A program made the position numbers and the translations under genes. Positions 1 to 12,365 of a stretch of 64,000 nt of DNA are shown one piece after another. The stretch comes from Epiperipatus broadwayi (Eukaryota > Onychophora > Udeonychophora > Euonychophora > Peripatidae): NCBI GenBank assembly GCA_028023455.1, contig JAQFVV010006200.1, forward strand, positions 3,977,738 through 4,041,737, written 5' to 3'. The number at the start of each line of letters is the position of its first letter. Position 1 is the first letter of the stretch. The notes under the pieces were generated by a model that ran no database searches, was not told the origin of the DNA, and saw only the letters and a list, made by a program, of their open reading frames with translations.

Positions 1-1010
1 AATTATTAAATCAAAAGATTCTTTTATATATACAAGGCAGAGAGAAAAGCGTTCATCATCATAATCATCATCATCAACCATTATCAATCCAATGCAGAAT
101 GAAGGTCTCTCTACATGCAAGCCATCTTCTCTGATCTCTAGCCTCTTTTCTTCACATTACCCCTGCATCCTTTCTTATTTTATCCATTCATCTCACATGT
201 GGTCTCTTTCTGGATCTTTCACAGTCTCATGAAATTCAATTTAAGATTTCAATTGTTCATCTATCATCATCTCTTCTAGAAATATGTCCACCCAACTCCA
301 CTTCAGTCTTTTAATTCTTTCAATAATGTCAGTAACACCTGTTTGTTCTCTTAATCATGTATTGAATTTTCGATCACTTCTTGTTACTCCTAATATGCAT
401 CTCTCCAAACTTCTTTGGATGGTCTGAAGCCTCTATATTGTTCTTCTATTAAGTCTCCAAGTCTCAGACCCATAAGTAAGAAATGGTAGAATACATTTAT
501 TAAAAAACCTTTCTTTTCAAACACATAGGCAAATTTCCTTTTAACATCAAATTATTTCTACCAAAAACACTTCAACCAAGTTTAATTCTATGATAATTTC
601 ATCCATTATGTTTCTATCTTTAGTAATAATCTGACCAAGGTATTTGTAGTTGTTAACTTCTTCTAACTCATCATTATCAATCTCTATTTTCTTTTTTTGA
701 AAAAATTCATTGAACATTCCTTTAGTCTTTTTAACATTTATCTTTAATGTTGGCTTTTTACTTTCATCTGATAGTACATTTTCTGAAGCTCTGAAGTATT
801 ATTTGCAAAAACAACTACATCCACAAAATTTAAATGATTTAAATAATCTCCATTTACTTTTACTTCTTTAGTTTCCAATTTTAATCCACAAAATACTTTT
901 TGCAGCCTCCTGCAAAAAGTTTTAGAGATATGGAATCATCCTATCTCACACTCTTCTCAATGTTAATCTTCTTAGTATCATTCTGTAATCTAATTGTTGC
1001 TGTAGCATTT

Positions 1011-1253
1011 TTATAAATAATGTTCAGAATATGATAATAAACCTGCATTTATACCTTGATGATACAAAGCTTTAATCACTGAAGAAATGCTTATAGAATC
1101 AAATGCCTTTTCATAATCTACAAATCCAAAGCATAATGGCAACTCATATTCATTGGTCCTTTCTATAAATTTTCTCAATACTTGGATATGATCTTCTGTA
1201 CTAAAATTACTTTTAAATCTAACTTGTTCTTTTATTTGGTTGAAATCAGACAA
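1011..1253 (-). pseudogene. RTE reverse transcriptase fragment
   Basis: An 80-residue remnant of the RT fingers/palm region. It contains [21 protein letters not shown], the RT block around the first catalytic Asp (VDYEKAFD). It aligns without gaps to residues about 150-220 of the intact RT at 17019-18599. Frameshifts lie on both sides. Confidence 0.8.
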
Positions 1254-2165
1254 GTTGTGATTATCTTGGTAAAATTTTTGTATAAAACTGATAAAAGCCT
1301 GATAGGTCTGTAATTTCTAATATCTTCTTTATTATCATTTTTAAATAGTAATATTAATACTGCATTCTTCCTATCATCTGGTACATAGTTATCATTTAGA
1401 CATTTGATATATTTGTCAAAATTTTTTCTATTTCTTCACCTGCTTCTTTTAATATATTGATTATAATTGCATCATTACCCAAGCTTTTCCCTTCTTTATA
1501 AATTTAATTGCATTCTCACTTCTTCATTTAAAATCTTGGGCAATTCAGAACATATAATAGTTATTGGCTGTACTTTTCTTTATTACTATGTAATTCTTGA
1601 TAGAACTCTTCTACCCATTTTATAATGTTATCTTTTTTAAAAAATAATAGTTCCATTTTTTTATTGCAGTTATAAGTTTCCTACCAATACTAAAATGTTT
1701 TACTCTTTTGAGATTCTATTCTACAGTTTTCTTTACTAGTTCACAATTATACTTTCTCATATCATTTAACTTTTTTTGCATTATTTTACAAAATTTGTGT
1801 TATTCAATCCTTCTTAATGCATTATTTTATATATCTTTCCTTCTTTTCTTCATAAATTCTCTAGTCTCAGTAGAAAGTTTATTGGTCTATTGCTGCTTTT
1901 TTCTGTCATCTATCTTTGTTGCAGTTTTTAAAAGTGTATCAGTTATTTTCCTATTAATTTCATTCAAATCTGAATCATGTCCAAAATCTATTAATAATTG
2001 AAACCGATTTGCAAATTTAAATTTAAATTCATTAGAATATTTCTGAAGATTAGGAATATCAACTGTAAATGTTGTTTTTACTAATAATTTTTTCTCTCTC
2101 TAGTTTTGCATTAACTTGTATCGTACATTTTACTATTTTCTGTGTTGAATTTATTAAGGACATTA

Positions 2166-2459
2166 CTATCTTGAAATATGTATTTCTGTTAGCCAAAATA
2201 TAATCCAATTCTGCTTTACCTTCATTTTGATGCTTCCATGTCCATTTCCTTTTAATATTTTTCTTAAAAAAGAATTAATAATATGCAATTTTTCTTTTTC
2301 TGCAAACTCCACAAGTCTATGTTTTCTCTCATTTCTATTACCACAACCAAATTTACCTACATCATTTTCATCTTTTATTTGTTTATCAATTCTAGCATTA
2401 AAGTTTCCTATAACAATTTTAAAATGTTGTTTAGTCTGATCAAAAGTTTTTTTGTACAT
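2166..2459 (-). pseudogene. RTE APE-type endonuclease fragment
   Basis: A 97-residue remnant of the apurinic-like endonuclease of the 0.05-3.25 kb RTE copy. The metal-site block reads GNFNARI (GDFNARI in the younger copy, so the catalytic Asp is mutated to Asn). It continues through [19 protein letters not shown]. Inactive by this substitution and by frame breaks. Confidence 0.75.
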
Positions 2460-3245
2460 CCAAATAAAAATCTTCTACTACTTCATCACTATGAGAACTT
2501 ATTGGGGCATAAACCTGAATTATCTGCATTTGGTATCTGCTATTAAGTTGAGTAACTAATCTTGCTATTCTGACTGATACAGCAATCTCTAAATTCACTT
2601 TTTCTTTATAACAAATCCTACTCCACTTGTACTTTCAATATTTGTGTCTTTGTAGTAGAATACATGTCCACTTTTTGAATCAATTGTCTCTTCACCTTTT
2701 TTTTTTTAACTTCACCAAGTCCAATAATGTCCCATTTAATAGGGTACAGTTCTTCTTCCAATTCTTACAATCTTCTTTCATTTGAAAGTGATCTTTAGTT
2801 GTAAGTACCTAAATCAAAAGTCATCATTAAATAGCAACTTGGCTCTACAATTAGGGAATCCTGTGCACCCTCCATCTTTAGCCACCAACCACTGGCTTGA
2901 CAAGTTACTTTACAGCCTCTTGGGAATAAGAGACATCATTCATTTTTGTCTGTCATGATTGTATATAGCTATTAAAACAATTTTTTTCATTCACACATAT
3001 ATTTATTCTGCCCTATCAGGCAACTATTGATCTTAAACTCAGAGGTTAAAAACCAATAAACTCACCATGCTGGCTATTATATGTGGTGAGCAGCCCATCC
3101 ATTTTTGTATACTATATGAATAATTACATAGTAATAAAAGCTGCAATGACAAGGACATATGGAGTGGACATTAGGAATTGACCTGCTTGGCCAAGAGGAA
3201 TTAAAGGGTCTCCTTTCAGTTAACATAAAACTTCTTTCTGCAGCC

Positions 3246-4080
3246 TTATGATGTAGTATTTATCTATTTGCATGCTGTTCCATGAATTAGTACTCAAATT
3301 GAGCAGATCTTGAAATTTTTTTACATAACTGAATATTTCAAGCAAACTTCAGATTTTAATTTGTTGATCCTAGCTGACATCCATTTCATCATCATCATTT
3401 TCAAATATTACTAATCCATTGTAGGCTAAAAGTCACTTGAAGTTTAACCCAGTATTTCTAAACCATAGTTTTCTTCTCCATATGACATCATTGGGATTCC
3501 TTATTTTCTATATTCATCTTACTTATAGTTTTTTTCTAGATCTTTTATAATCTCTTGGAATTGGTATTGATTGATAAATAGGCATATTTTTAGCTTTTAA
3601 AAAAGCAACAACATAACTTTCACCAATCAGCAATTGACTGTTTTTTTTGAATAATGTCTCCTCCTTCACTGTTTCATTGTGAAAGGAATATTGGAGAGAT
3701 CTTAGCTCTTCAGAGTCTTATCTCTCATCTATATATGCAATATACTGTATATTATACAAATTTACTTTAAAAGTGCATATATTTTTTAAAAGCACTTATT
3801 TACAAAAATCAGTTTTTAATAAGAGCATTTCTTCTCTTTCTAGCATTACCTATTGTAATCTTGAGTTATATATTGCAATTTGATAATCAGATTAATTGTG
3901 GTTTTGCTTTTAACAATGAAGGCTTGGAATTCAAATCTTAAACTAATGTGCTTACATATTAGGTAAAATCAAGCTTAATAAGTGGTGCTAAATAGAAAGA
4001 AATATTATTGTTAAGAATGAAATCTTTGAGAATCAAATGATGTTATGACAATATTTTTTTAATAAATACATAAATAATCA
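3246..4080. other. Unassigned AT-rich sequence
   Basis: No open frame, RNA gene or repeat family was recognised. The RTE 5' end abuts the left edge. Confidence 0.5.
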
Positions 4081-4084
4081 TCAA

Positions 4085-4200
4085 GCATTGTTAGATGAGA
4101 GGTCATTGCACCCACCTTGCAAGCAAGTAGTTGGTTGCAGACATGTGTGGGTTTGTGTCCCGGCTGATGCTATGACATATGAGGAAAAAAATACATAAAT
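4085..4200 (+). mobile_element. tRNA-derived SINE, family 2
   Basis: A tRNA-like head with a degenerate box A (GATGAGAGGTC) and a box B (GGGTTTGTGTCCC). A GCTGATGC acceptor-like 3' end follows, then CTATGACATATGAGG and an A-run. The sister copy at 19.8 kb shares the head layout, the long variable-arm-like segment and the TGATGCTATGA junction. The isotype is unclear; the layout is closest to a class II (Leu/Ser-like) tRNA. It is an RNA polymerase III-type retroposon, not a working tRNA gene. Confidence 0.6.
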
Positions 4201-5561
4201 AATTATTATTTCTCTTACAACATAGATTTTAAATTTAATAGAGCTTAAATATATATGTAACATAGTTTAATAAATGAATATATTATTAGATATTTAGTTT
4301 TAAAAAATACAAGAATAAAGGTTAATTATAACTTTTTAAAACACACACATATATATATATATATATACACACACTCTAACATAGATATATTTAAAAAAGA
4401 AGAAGAAAATATAATATAGGTTAGAATTAATTTTCTTTTTTTTAAAAGTCACAAGCTATTTATTTCTTCCATTCTTATTTATAAACAATAAGATATATAT
4501 ATTTATTATAAGAAAAAAAATGTAAGGTTTTTGTTTAAATTAATTTTCAAAAATAAAAGTTCTCAGATTTATTACTGTAATTTGTATTAGTGTTCATAGA
4601 AAAAAAAGTTGTGAGACATGCCAATTTTTTTCTTTTAATTTTGGAATTTAAAAAGAAAGCTTTGGAGAGAAAGCTTTCTTGCTTTAAGAAAGTTATAATA
4701 TTGTCATAATTAAGAACGTTTGATCAATTCATCCAGAAAAAACTCTGTTTAGCAAGAACTCCAGAAAATTAAGCTGATTATAATGACAGTTAACTTTAAA
4801 TTATTAACAGAGCTAATATGGAAAATTATGAAAAAGCTGAAAAATCACATTAAGATGGATGAAAAAATCTAACTAACTAACTAGACCTGGAATTATATAA
4901 TTTCCTATAAATGCCAATTTTAATAATGTCTTGTTCTAATATGCAGCAATGATTGAAGATTTAGAGTTAGCATTACCTGTCATCTTTCACTGATTTCTGT
5001 CAGCCTATTCATGATGAAGAATATAATCCAGTTATACCATGATTCCATCTAAAGAATAACTCAACTGAAGCTTTAAAGTTTAAAACTATCTTGAAGATCA
5101 TTTTTTAAAAAGATTCAAACCTATATTTTTAGTAAAGTATAAAATCAAAATTCTAATGCCATGGCAACATAAATCTTTATAATAAAAAGCTTTTATAAAA
5201 GAAAAACTAATAATAATATTTATAGAAAATACTAATATTGATCTTAATATTCTCTAAATAATTTTAACATTTTGTTTTTCCTCTAAATATGTATTTAATT
5301 TTTTTTCTTAAAGTCATTTTTTATTTTAGGAAAGCTAAAGCAAATAGAATTAACTTCTCGTTCATTATTAATAGTTAATATTTATTACAAATATATGTTA
5401 ATTGATTTGCCAATCCTTATTTATATTATAGTTAAATAATAATAATTATATGATTGTTGTGTATTGGATGTCAGCATATCAGACCTCATAAGTCAAATTT
5501 AATCTAGATATGAATACATACTCACTTAAATATATATATATATATATATATATTTAATATA

Positions 5562-5608
<47 letters not shown>

Positions 5609-6423
5609 TTTTTATGTATTGGATTTATCTCTAAATATCATATAAGATATGAGAATATTGTAAATAAATATTGTTTTATTATATTTATATTATTTCAAGA
5701 TTTCAAGTCTACTTGTCCATTTCTCTCTCATTCTAAACCTAGTTAAAACAAGCTACATACATTCTGTGATATATTGCCATATTTTTCTTTTATGTTAGTA
5801 TTGGGTAAATGGAGGGGCTAACATCTAAGAATATAGGAATGGATTTAAACCTGACCAGAGATGACACCCTAATCTGCAATACAGCAGATATGTTTTAAAT
5901 AAATAAATAGCATCTAAAATGGCAGGGGGATAGATCCTTACAGTAATTAGATATGTTTGATGTGAATGATGGACAGGAAATATGGCTAGATATTCAGTCA
6001 GACCCCCATTAGTTAGGATGTTAAGTTTAAAAATAGTCTATTGTTATTTCTAACACCCATTGATCCTAGGATTTAAACCTGTATACATTCTTATAAAGTA
6101 CTGCATATATCTAAAATGAGCATTAATAATGTGAATGTGTTTAACACTGAATTTTGATAAATTAATTTATTTTTTCCATTTCTTTTTCTTTTGTCTAAAC
6201 TCGATTACAAATAATTAGATTTTAAATATTTTTATTTATTCAAATTGTTTAATATAATGTTGCATAAGACTAATTTTGATTTGGATTAGACTTAAACATA
6301 AATTTTAGCACATCATATTTATATATATAGATGTGCTGTTGTTTATCTATCTTATCTTTCAAAGAAGTTGCTGTGTCTCCATCAAATTTAGATGTTTATT
6401 TTATTAAATAACACACACAAGAA

Positions 6424-6457
<34 letters not shown>

Positions 6458-8554
6458 GAAAATAAAGTTACTGTTAACACTAACTGAAATAATCATACAA
6501 ATATATAAACCATTATACAATTACAAATATATATATATATATAAGATAGTGAGAATGACTTTCAGAAAATTCTATATATACTTTTACCTTTTAATAGTCT
6601 TCAGTTTTTAAATTGCAACATACTAATAGGTTTAATTTTCTAATAATAGTATTGTTTTCCAATTATGCTAATTATATATATCCTTAGTATTGTTTTCCAA
6701 TTATGCTAATTATATATATCCTTGATGTGTCATGACTACAAAAATCAATTTGTAATTGGTCTAATGTTAGAAAAGTTTACATGGTATTATTAGCATGGGA
6801 GTTAATCTCAAATGGCCTGTAAATTTATTTTACCCTAACGGTTAGGAGTTGAAACAAAAAATTTATAATTCAGTACTCTATCATTGAACAATGGATTATT
6901 CTATAATACAAATGTAAAACAGACATTGAAATCTTACATAAGAAATCATTTATTAATTGCATTGCAAAAAAAAAAAAATAATAATCATTGTCCTATGAAA
7001 GTGGTTTCCTCACTAAATCAACACCTCATCCAGCAACACAGTAACCATATTTTACATTTTATATAAATAGAAAATTTATTTCAAAGCATGAAAGATATAA
7101 TTATGCCTTTAAAAAATATATAATGTATGATATAAGTATTAATATGATTAAGTAGGACAAAATAATTAGTTTTATTTTAACTACTTTAACAAAACTTGAT
7201 ATTTAATTATATGCAACTATAAATGCTTTGTTATGAAATATGGTTGTCATAATTCTAAGCAACTGTAAATCACTGGTTTACTAGTGACACTAATCTTGCA
7301 CAACCATCATTATTCCAACTTATGATATAAGTTTTTAAAATCTAATTCATGTTTCTGCAGATAATGAGTTCAAATCAAGAATGCTATGAATTAATTTGAT
7401 TGGTTACACATTTTTCTTTAGGATAATAATTGTTATAGAATTTATACATTTCTTAAAGTGTGGTGCATAATGTTCATTTCAGTGTTTTAATGTGAGTAAA
7501 AATGTCTCCAGCCATTAGAAGAATCCGACAGATACGTCAAGACATATTTTCTAGAATTTTCACACCAATCATAAACTTTGATTCAAAGTTAGCATAAAAT
7601 TGGAAAGGGTTATACATGCATGCATTATATCATTTTCCCCATTATTTAATTACCTGCATAATTGTGTACATATTTTTTCTCTATAATAAAATTAGGAATT
7701 CCTGTTACTTCTTTTCTAAAGAGAGATTTAAACTTTTTTTTTTTTTTAGTTTTTAAATTTTCACAAAAAATAATTAATGTAGATTTATTTCATTGTAAAC
7801 ATGGATTATGATTCCAATTCCAGTTAGATATTAACTTAACAATACAATCTATAAGGCTCGGGAGGTTCATTTTATGGCAGATTATCTGATGATACTGTTC
7901 TAGTAACTTCTCAGAAGATAATAAAATTGCAATTCCTAAAAGAAAAAATCAATAAAGAAGGTGAGATGTCTGTATCTGTGAGTGCAGCAACTACTTCTAT
8001 GCCAGAATCATCACCATGATTGGATTCAAATCTCCTTAAATGTTAATGAACCATAGGAGACTTTAGGATGTCTCTAAGTTTAAAGTTTTCTACCATTCAT
8101 GAGTATACAATCCTTTTCATCACTTTTTTGTTAAAAAATTATATGGAAAATAATTTCTGAAATTAATAGGTATGCTATAGAAAAGAAAAAAGTTCTGGTC
8201 TGAGAAATCTGTCATCCTGTGAATTGGAAGCAGTATGTCATACTGCATAAAGTTTTCAAACTCCTTAATTTCTAAAATTTTGTTAATTAAACTAGTGTAT
8301 CCATATTCTGTAAAAAAGTAATTAGTATGAATATATTTTTGCCTCTTTGCTTTATGGTAGTGGTATCTCATATCAATTTGTTTTATGTATAGCGATGCAA
8401 AAACAATTTTATTTCTCCATTTTTTTGCAACCTATGGTTATTTTCTTTCTACTTTATTTCCCAAATATTAAATGTAATATAGGGGCTTTGAACTTATACT
8501 TTCAAACTCCCTTCAGCTGTCTATTAAAGTTTGAAGATTTAAGATCTTTAATAT
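4201..8554. other. AT-rich non-coding sequence with (TA)n and (CA)n tracts
   Basis: Simple repeats: (TA)n at 4350-4367, 5527-5605 (two long blocks), 6422-6460 ((CA)n then (TA)n) and 6526-6542. A perfect tandem duplication of a 38-nt unit (AGTATTGTTTTCCAATTATG...) lies at about 6646-6722. Small open frames here (for example 6884-7066 and 8120-8371) show no family signature and I treat them as chance. Two minus-strand GGTTTAAATCC-like box-B strings at about 5850 and 6072 may be SINE scraps. Confidence 0.55.
6646..6722. repeat. 38-bp tandem duplication
   Basis: Two adjacent identical units beginning AGTATTGTTTTCCAATTATG and ending in TATATATATCCTT. A recent local duplication. Confidence 0.8.
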
Positions 8555-8705
8555 AAACTGGGCATTGATTATATATATGTGTGTGGGGGATGATGATTTG
8601 GACCAACTGATGAGTGCTGGTTCAGCGCAAAATACATATATTGGAGATCATTTATCTTTTTTGCATATGTATGGTTATGTGTATTTCAGCACAAAATACA
8701 TTGTA
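8555..8705 (+). mobile_element. Hammerhead-ribozyme SINE-like repeat (copy at 8.6 kb), truncated
   Basis: Shares the family lead-in (GGGCATTGATTATATATATG, then GTGTGGGGGATGATGATTTGG), the ribozyme and the TTTATCTTTT follower. The downstream box-B segment is lost after about 8705. Confidence 0.75.
8585..8660 (+). ncRNA. Type I hammerhead ribozyme motif (G12 mutated)
   Basis: Core CTGATGA is at 8607-8613. Helix II is the best paired in the window: GTGCTG/CAGCGC around a GTT loop (8614-8628, one T·G pair). The conserved GAAA reads AAAA (8629-8632), which should abolish cleavage. Helix III is TA[CA]TA followed by TA, with the predicted cut after 8640. Helix I is ACCAA against TTGG (8641-8644), then an internal loop, then TGATT/GATCA. 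Assigned by drawing the secondary structure by eye. Confidence 0.75.
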
Positions 8706-9108
8706 AGGGGTAGCTTATAACACAATTATTGCCTAATTATTGAATCAAATCCATTTGAAACTTGCACTAATAATAAGGAGATTATTTATTATTAACACAT
8801 CATCAACCATTATCACTTCACTGCAGAATAAAGATCTCTCCAAGTTCAATCTATCTTCTCCACTCTCTAGCATCTCTTTTCCACAACAGCCATGCACACT
8901 TTCTTATTTCATCCATCCATCTCACATGTAGTCTCTTTCTGGGTCTTTTACAATCTCTTGGATTCCAATTTAAGATTTCAATTGTTCATCTATTATCATC
9001 TCTTCTAGCAATATGTCTAGCCCAACTCCACTTCAGTCTTAATTTTTGCAATGAGGTCAGTAACACTTGTTTGTTCTCTTACCAATATATTGCATTTTTT
9101 ATCTCTTG

Positions 9109-9417
9109 TTACTCCAACATGCATCTCTCCATACTTCTTTGAGTGGTCTGAAGTCTCAGTATTACTCTTCTATTAAGTGTCCAAGTCTCAGATCCATAAG
9201 TAAGAACTGGTAAAACACATTTATTAAAAACTTTCCTTTTCAAACACATAGGCATATTTCCTTTTAGTATCAAGTTATTTATACCAAAAGCACTCCAAAC
9301 AAGTTTAATTCTATGATTAATTTCATCCATTATGTTTCCATCTGTATTAATAATCTGACCAAGGTATTTGTAACTGTTAACTTCTTCTAACTCATCATAA
9401 TCAATCTTTATTTTCAT
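9109..9417 (-). pseudogene. RTE post-RT (thumb/C-terminal) fragment
   Basis: 102 residues starting [20 protein letters not shown] and running through [16 protein letters not shown] to ERCMLE. It matches residues about 325-425 of the RT at 17019-18599. Frame breaks follow. Confidence 0.8.
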
Positions 9418-9433
9418 ATTTTGAGAAAATCCA

Positions 9434-9913
9434 TTAAAACATTACTTTAGTCTTTTTAACATTTATCTTTAGTCCTACTTTCCTACTTTCATCTGATAAC
9501 TCTTGCAATATTTTTTGCAACTCTAAAGCATTATTTGCAAAAACAACTACATCATCTGCAAAATCTAAATGACTTAAATAATCTCCATTTACTTTCACTC
9601 CGTTAGCTTCCCATTTTAATCCACAAAATGCTTCTTGCAGTATTGCTGTAAAAAGTTTTGGAGATATGGAGTCATCCTGTCTTACATCCTTGTCAATGTT
9701 GACTCTCCTAGTATCATTATGTGACCTAATTGTTGCTGTTACATTTTTATAAATATTCTTTAAAATATGACAATATCCTGGATTTATACCTTGATGATCC
9801 AATGCTTTAATCACTGAATAAATGTTTATATAATCAAATGCCTTTTCATAATCTACAAATCCAAAGAATAATGGCAACTCATATTCATTTGCCCTTTCTA
9901 TAACTTCTCTCAA
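9434..9913 (-). pseudogene. RTE reverse transcriptase, palm with FADD
   Basis: 159 residues containing FVDYEKAFD (first catalytic Asp), [11 protein letters not shown] ([11 protein letters not shown] in the intact copy) and [10 protein letters not shown] with the FADD catalytic pair. The catalytic residues are kept, but the ORF is separated from its N- and C-terminal parts by frameshifts. Confidence 0.85.
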
Positions 9914-10296
9914 GCCTGGATATGATCTACTGTGTTAAAACCACTTTTAAAACTAACTTGTCCTCTTGATTGATGGAAATCCAATGTTCTCTGTAGAGGA
10001 GATGTAATTATCTTGGTAAAAAATTTGTATAAAATTGATAAAAGACTAATAGGTCTGTAATTTCTAATATTTTCTTTATCACCTTTTTTAAATATTAATA
10101 TTAATACTGCATTCTTCCAATCATCTGGTACATCTTTATCATTTAGACATTTTGTATATAATTTTGCTAAAAAAAATTCTATTTCTTTATTTGCCTCTTT
10201 TAATATATCAATTATAATTCCATCATTACCTGAAGCTTTTCCTTTCTTCATAAATTTAATTGCGTGTCCCACTTCTGCATTTAAAATGCTGGGCAA
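9910..10296 (-). pseudogene. RTE reverse transcriptase, N-terminal part
   Basis: 128 residues: [13 protein letters not shown], then [33 protein letters not shown], then QSRGQVSFKSGFNTVDHIQ. These are RT fingers motifs. It runs to a frame break next to the following segment at 9913. Confidence 0.8.
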
Positions 10297-10394
10297 TTCG
10301 GAAGATATAATAGGGAAATTTAAATATTTGAACCTTTTATCTCATTTATAGTAAGGGAGGCCAATTTAATATCTTTTTCACTGGTTAATATATA

Positions 10395-10535
10395 ATGCTA
10401 GAATGTAAGCCAATAAACATCACATGATCACTATTTCTTATGCTTTGCTTATAACTGTTATTAAAACGGGTAAAATTCTATATACATATTGTCACTCAGT
10501 GCACTGAGTGAGAGTTTTGCCTGTTTTAATGTTAA
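10395..10535. repeat. PLE-terminal-repeat-like fragment with internal foldback
   Basis: 'gccaataaacatcacatgatc' and the following 100 nt match 26.03-26.14 kb, next to the PLE. Within it a perfect 18-nt palindrome CACTCAGTGCACTGAGTG (about 10493-10510) is the centre of an inverted repeat. TTAAAACGGGTAAAATTC on the left is answered by GAGTTTTGCCTGTTTTAA on the right. Confidence 0.55.
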
Positions 10536-12229
10536 AATGTAATTCAAATCAGGCACACTATTAATTAATTTAATTGGTTTTTATATCAACATATAATTAA
10601 TTGATTGATTATCGAAAAATAAAATCGAAAAATAAATTAAAAATAGTTTGTTTTATGATGACTTCACTAAGTATCCAATATAGACAAACTAATCATTCAA
10701 AACCGTTAATAGAAATTCAGATAGCCTTGAGATCAAACCATTAAACTTAATTTATTTTTTTTAACTTTTCAAAATTACTACCATACGTCAGAAACGTTAT
10801 AAATCATTTTAAAATATATGCAGTATTTATATGGTGTTTTACGTTAATCAAATTTCATTCTATAGCTGCTTACGAATATGAACTTCAATATTATAATAGT
10901 CGATTCTTTTTTTTCCTATACAAATTTATCTATCTATTTTTAAATGTTTGCAATAAAATGCTGATTTATTTAATAATAATTAAGTATTTATTTAAATAAT
11001 ATTTATGATAAAATATATATTGAAAATAATACAGTGTGAAAGTACGAATATAACACATTTTTACATTTCTCTCCAAAATAATTTTACTGTATACTGTAGT
11101 GATTTAGACGTAATTATATCTTAGTTCACTATATAATATTAAATACCTGGAGCTTTTTATCTATATAAAAAAAAATATGAAAGAAAAAAAATATAACTCG
11201 GTCAATAGCTTCAAAAAAAAATGAAATGTGATTAAAACACAAAGAGATTAGGAAGTCTACCCGCCTGGAGTATAAAGAGAAGGGATTAATTCAAACAAGT
11301 AGCCCCCTCTACACTCTTAATCAACAGCTGAAACTTCTGTTTAAATGAATTGTGATGGGAAAATCTTTGTATTTTTGTCGAAAACAGTCGTAAAAATATG
11401 TATTCTCATAAAGAAATGGTTATAAACAACGCTATCTTATTTACAGTTAAGCATTTTGATTCCCAGCCCTTCCCCCAATCTAAATAAATAAAAAATATCA
11501 AATTTTTCTAAAAGCGCATTTATTTATTTGTTCCTATTTTCAGCCTTTTTCCTTTTTTTTTTTTAAAAAATAATAATTAAGTTCTTGTAGTAATTTGTTT
11601 CTTAATCTGTTTTCAAGCTGGCTTAAAATACTTTTGAATTGAAGTATATATTTTTAATAAGATATCATAACAGGCTATGATTATGAGAAATTCACTTTCT
11701 CAAAAGCGCTTAGCCATTTTAATTTGTTGTCTACAATTAATTTGTTAATTTATACAGCTTTACGTTACATGTGTGTTAGCACAACTTAATTATTATTATA
11801 ATTGATAAACGTAAAGCATAAATCTATGACTTATTACTTTTTAATTATTGAAAGTATATCAGCACGCACTCAAGAATTCTCTTTTTTCTTTAATTGTTCT
11901 ATTTTTATTTAATTTTAAGGGACAAAGAAATGTTTCATCAAGAGAGAGACATTAGTAAACAGATGAGTCCAAGTAAAAAACGGAGTAGTTAAATATATCA
12001 CAGGTTAATTTTATATATTGCCGTTCAGATATATATATATATCAAAAGAAGATAAACGATGCAAAAAGCTCATTAAAGTTTATGATGCAACTCTAAAATT
12101 GAGATTCGAGATTGCATAACGATCGAGCTCCAAACTTGGATTAGCGAATATTAATAACTTTTATTAATCATTCATCAGACTAGAGGTTATCCAATAATAA
12201 ATATTTCTGAAGTGTACTTTTCACTACAT
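10536..12229. other. Unassigned AT-rich sequence
   Basis: No coding or repeat signature recognised beyond short A/T runs. Confidence 0.5.
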
Positions 12230-12365
12230 CGCTCTCACGTAAGGGATGTAATTATAAACATGTGACCAAAGACTTGTGAAAAAGATTTATGATCTCCAAG
12301 ATTCACATTTCGTGCTGAACCAGCATTCATCAGTTGGCCCAGATACATTTATAAATAAACATGTA
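12230..12365 (-). mobile_element. Hammerhead-ribozyme SINE-like repeat (copy at 12.3 kb), partial
   Basis: Minus-strand partial copy. It contains the ribozyme and a short part of the following TTTTTCACAAG segment. The 5' body and the box-B end are not recognisable. Confidence 0.7.
12284..12350 (-). ncRNA. Type I hammerhead ribozyme, core intact
   Basis: On the minus strand CTGATGA (12327-12333) is followed by helix II TGCTG/CAGCA with a GTT loop, then GAAA, then helix III TG[TG]AATC with the predicted cut after the ATC, then TTGG pairing with the CCAA that precedes CTGATGA. Both conserved core strands are unmutated, so this is one of the best candidates for self-cleavage. The distal part of helix I is weak. 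Confidence 0.8.

Larger units (their letters stand above)
50..3245 (-). mobile_element. RTE-family non-LTR retrotransposon, near full length, decayed
   Basis: Minus-strand copy of the RTE element seen best at 15.4-18.6 kb. The 3' end is at the left edge (TGATGATGATGA-type simple repeat near 50-75) and the 5' UTR lies at about 2940-3245, where the leader around the 'gatgggctgctcacc' segment is recognisable. Reading leftwards one meets the endonuclease (2166-2459 still reads NFNARI and DEN..GKFG), then the reverse transcriptase (1011-1253 reads [13 protein letters not shown]). Numerous stops, frameshifts and small deletions break it into short open segments, so it is a pseudogene. Divergence from the 15.4 kb copy is visibly greater than that of the 40 kb copy, so this is an older insertion. 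Confidence 0.85.
8797..10312 (-). mobile_element. RTE-family retrotransposon, 5'-truncated
   Basis: Minus-strand copy carrying the 3' part only. It starts abruptly at about 10312 within the N-terminal RT block and ends with the TGATGATG-type 3' end near 8797. Three open segments in different frames (10296-9910, 9913-9434, 9417-9109) cover RT and C-terminal domain in order. Truncation at the 5' side is the usual outcome of target-primed reverse transcription. The copy is moderately decayed and not autonomous. Confidence 0.88.

Noticed and set aside
7885-7920. CTGATGA at 7.89 kb as a hammerhead
   Set aside because: Followed by TACTGTTCTAGTAACTTC with no GAAA and no closing helix.
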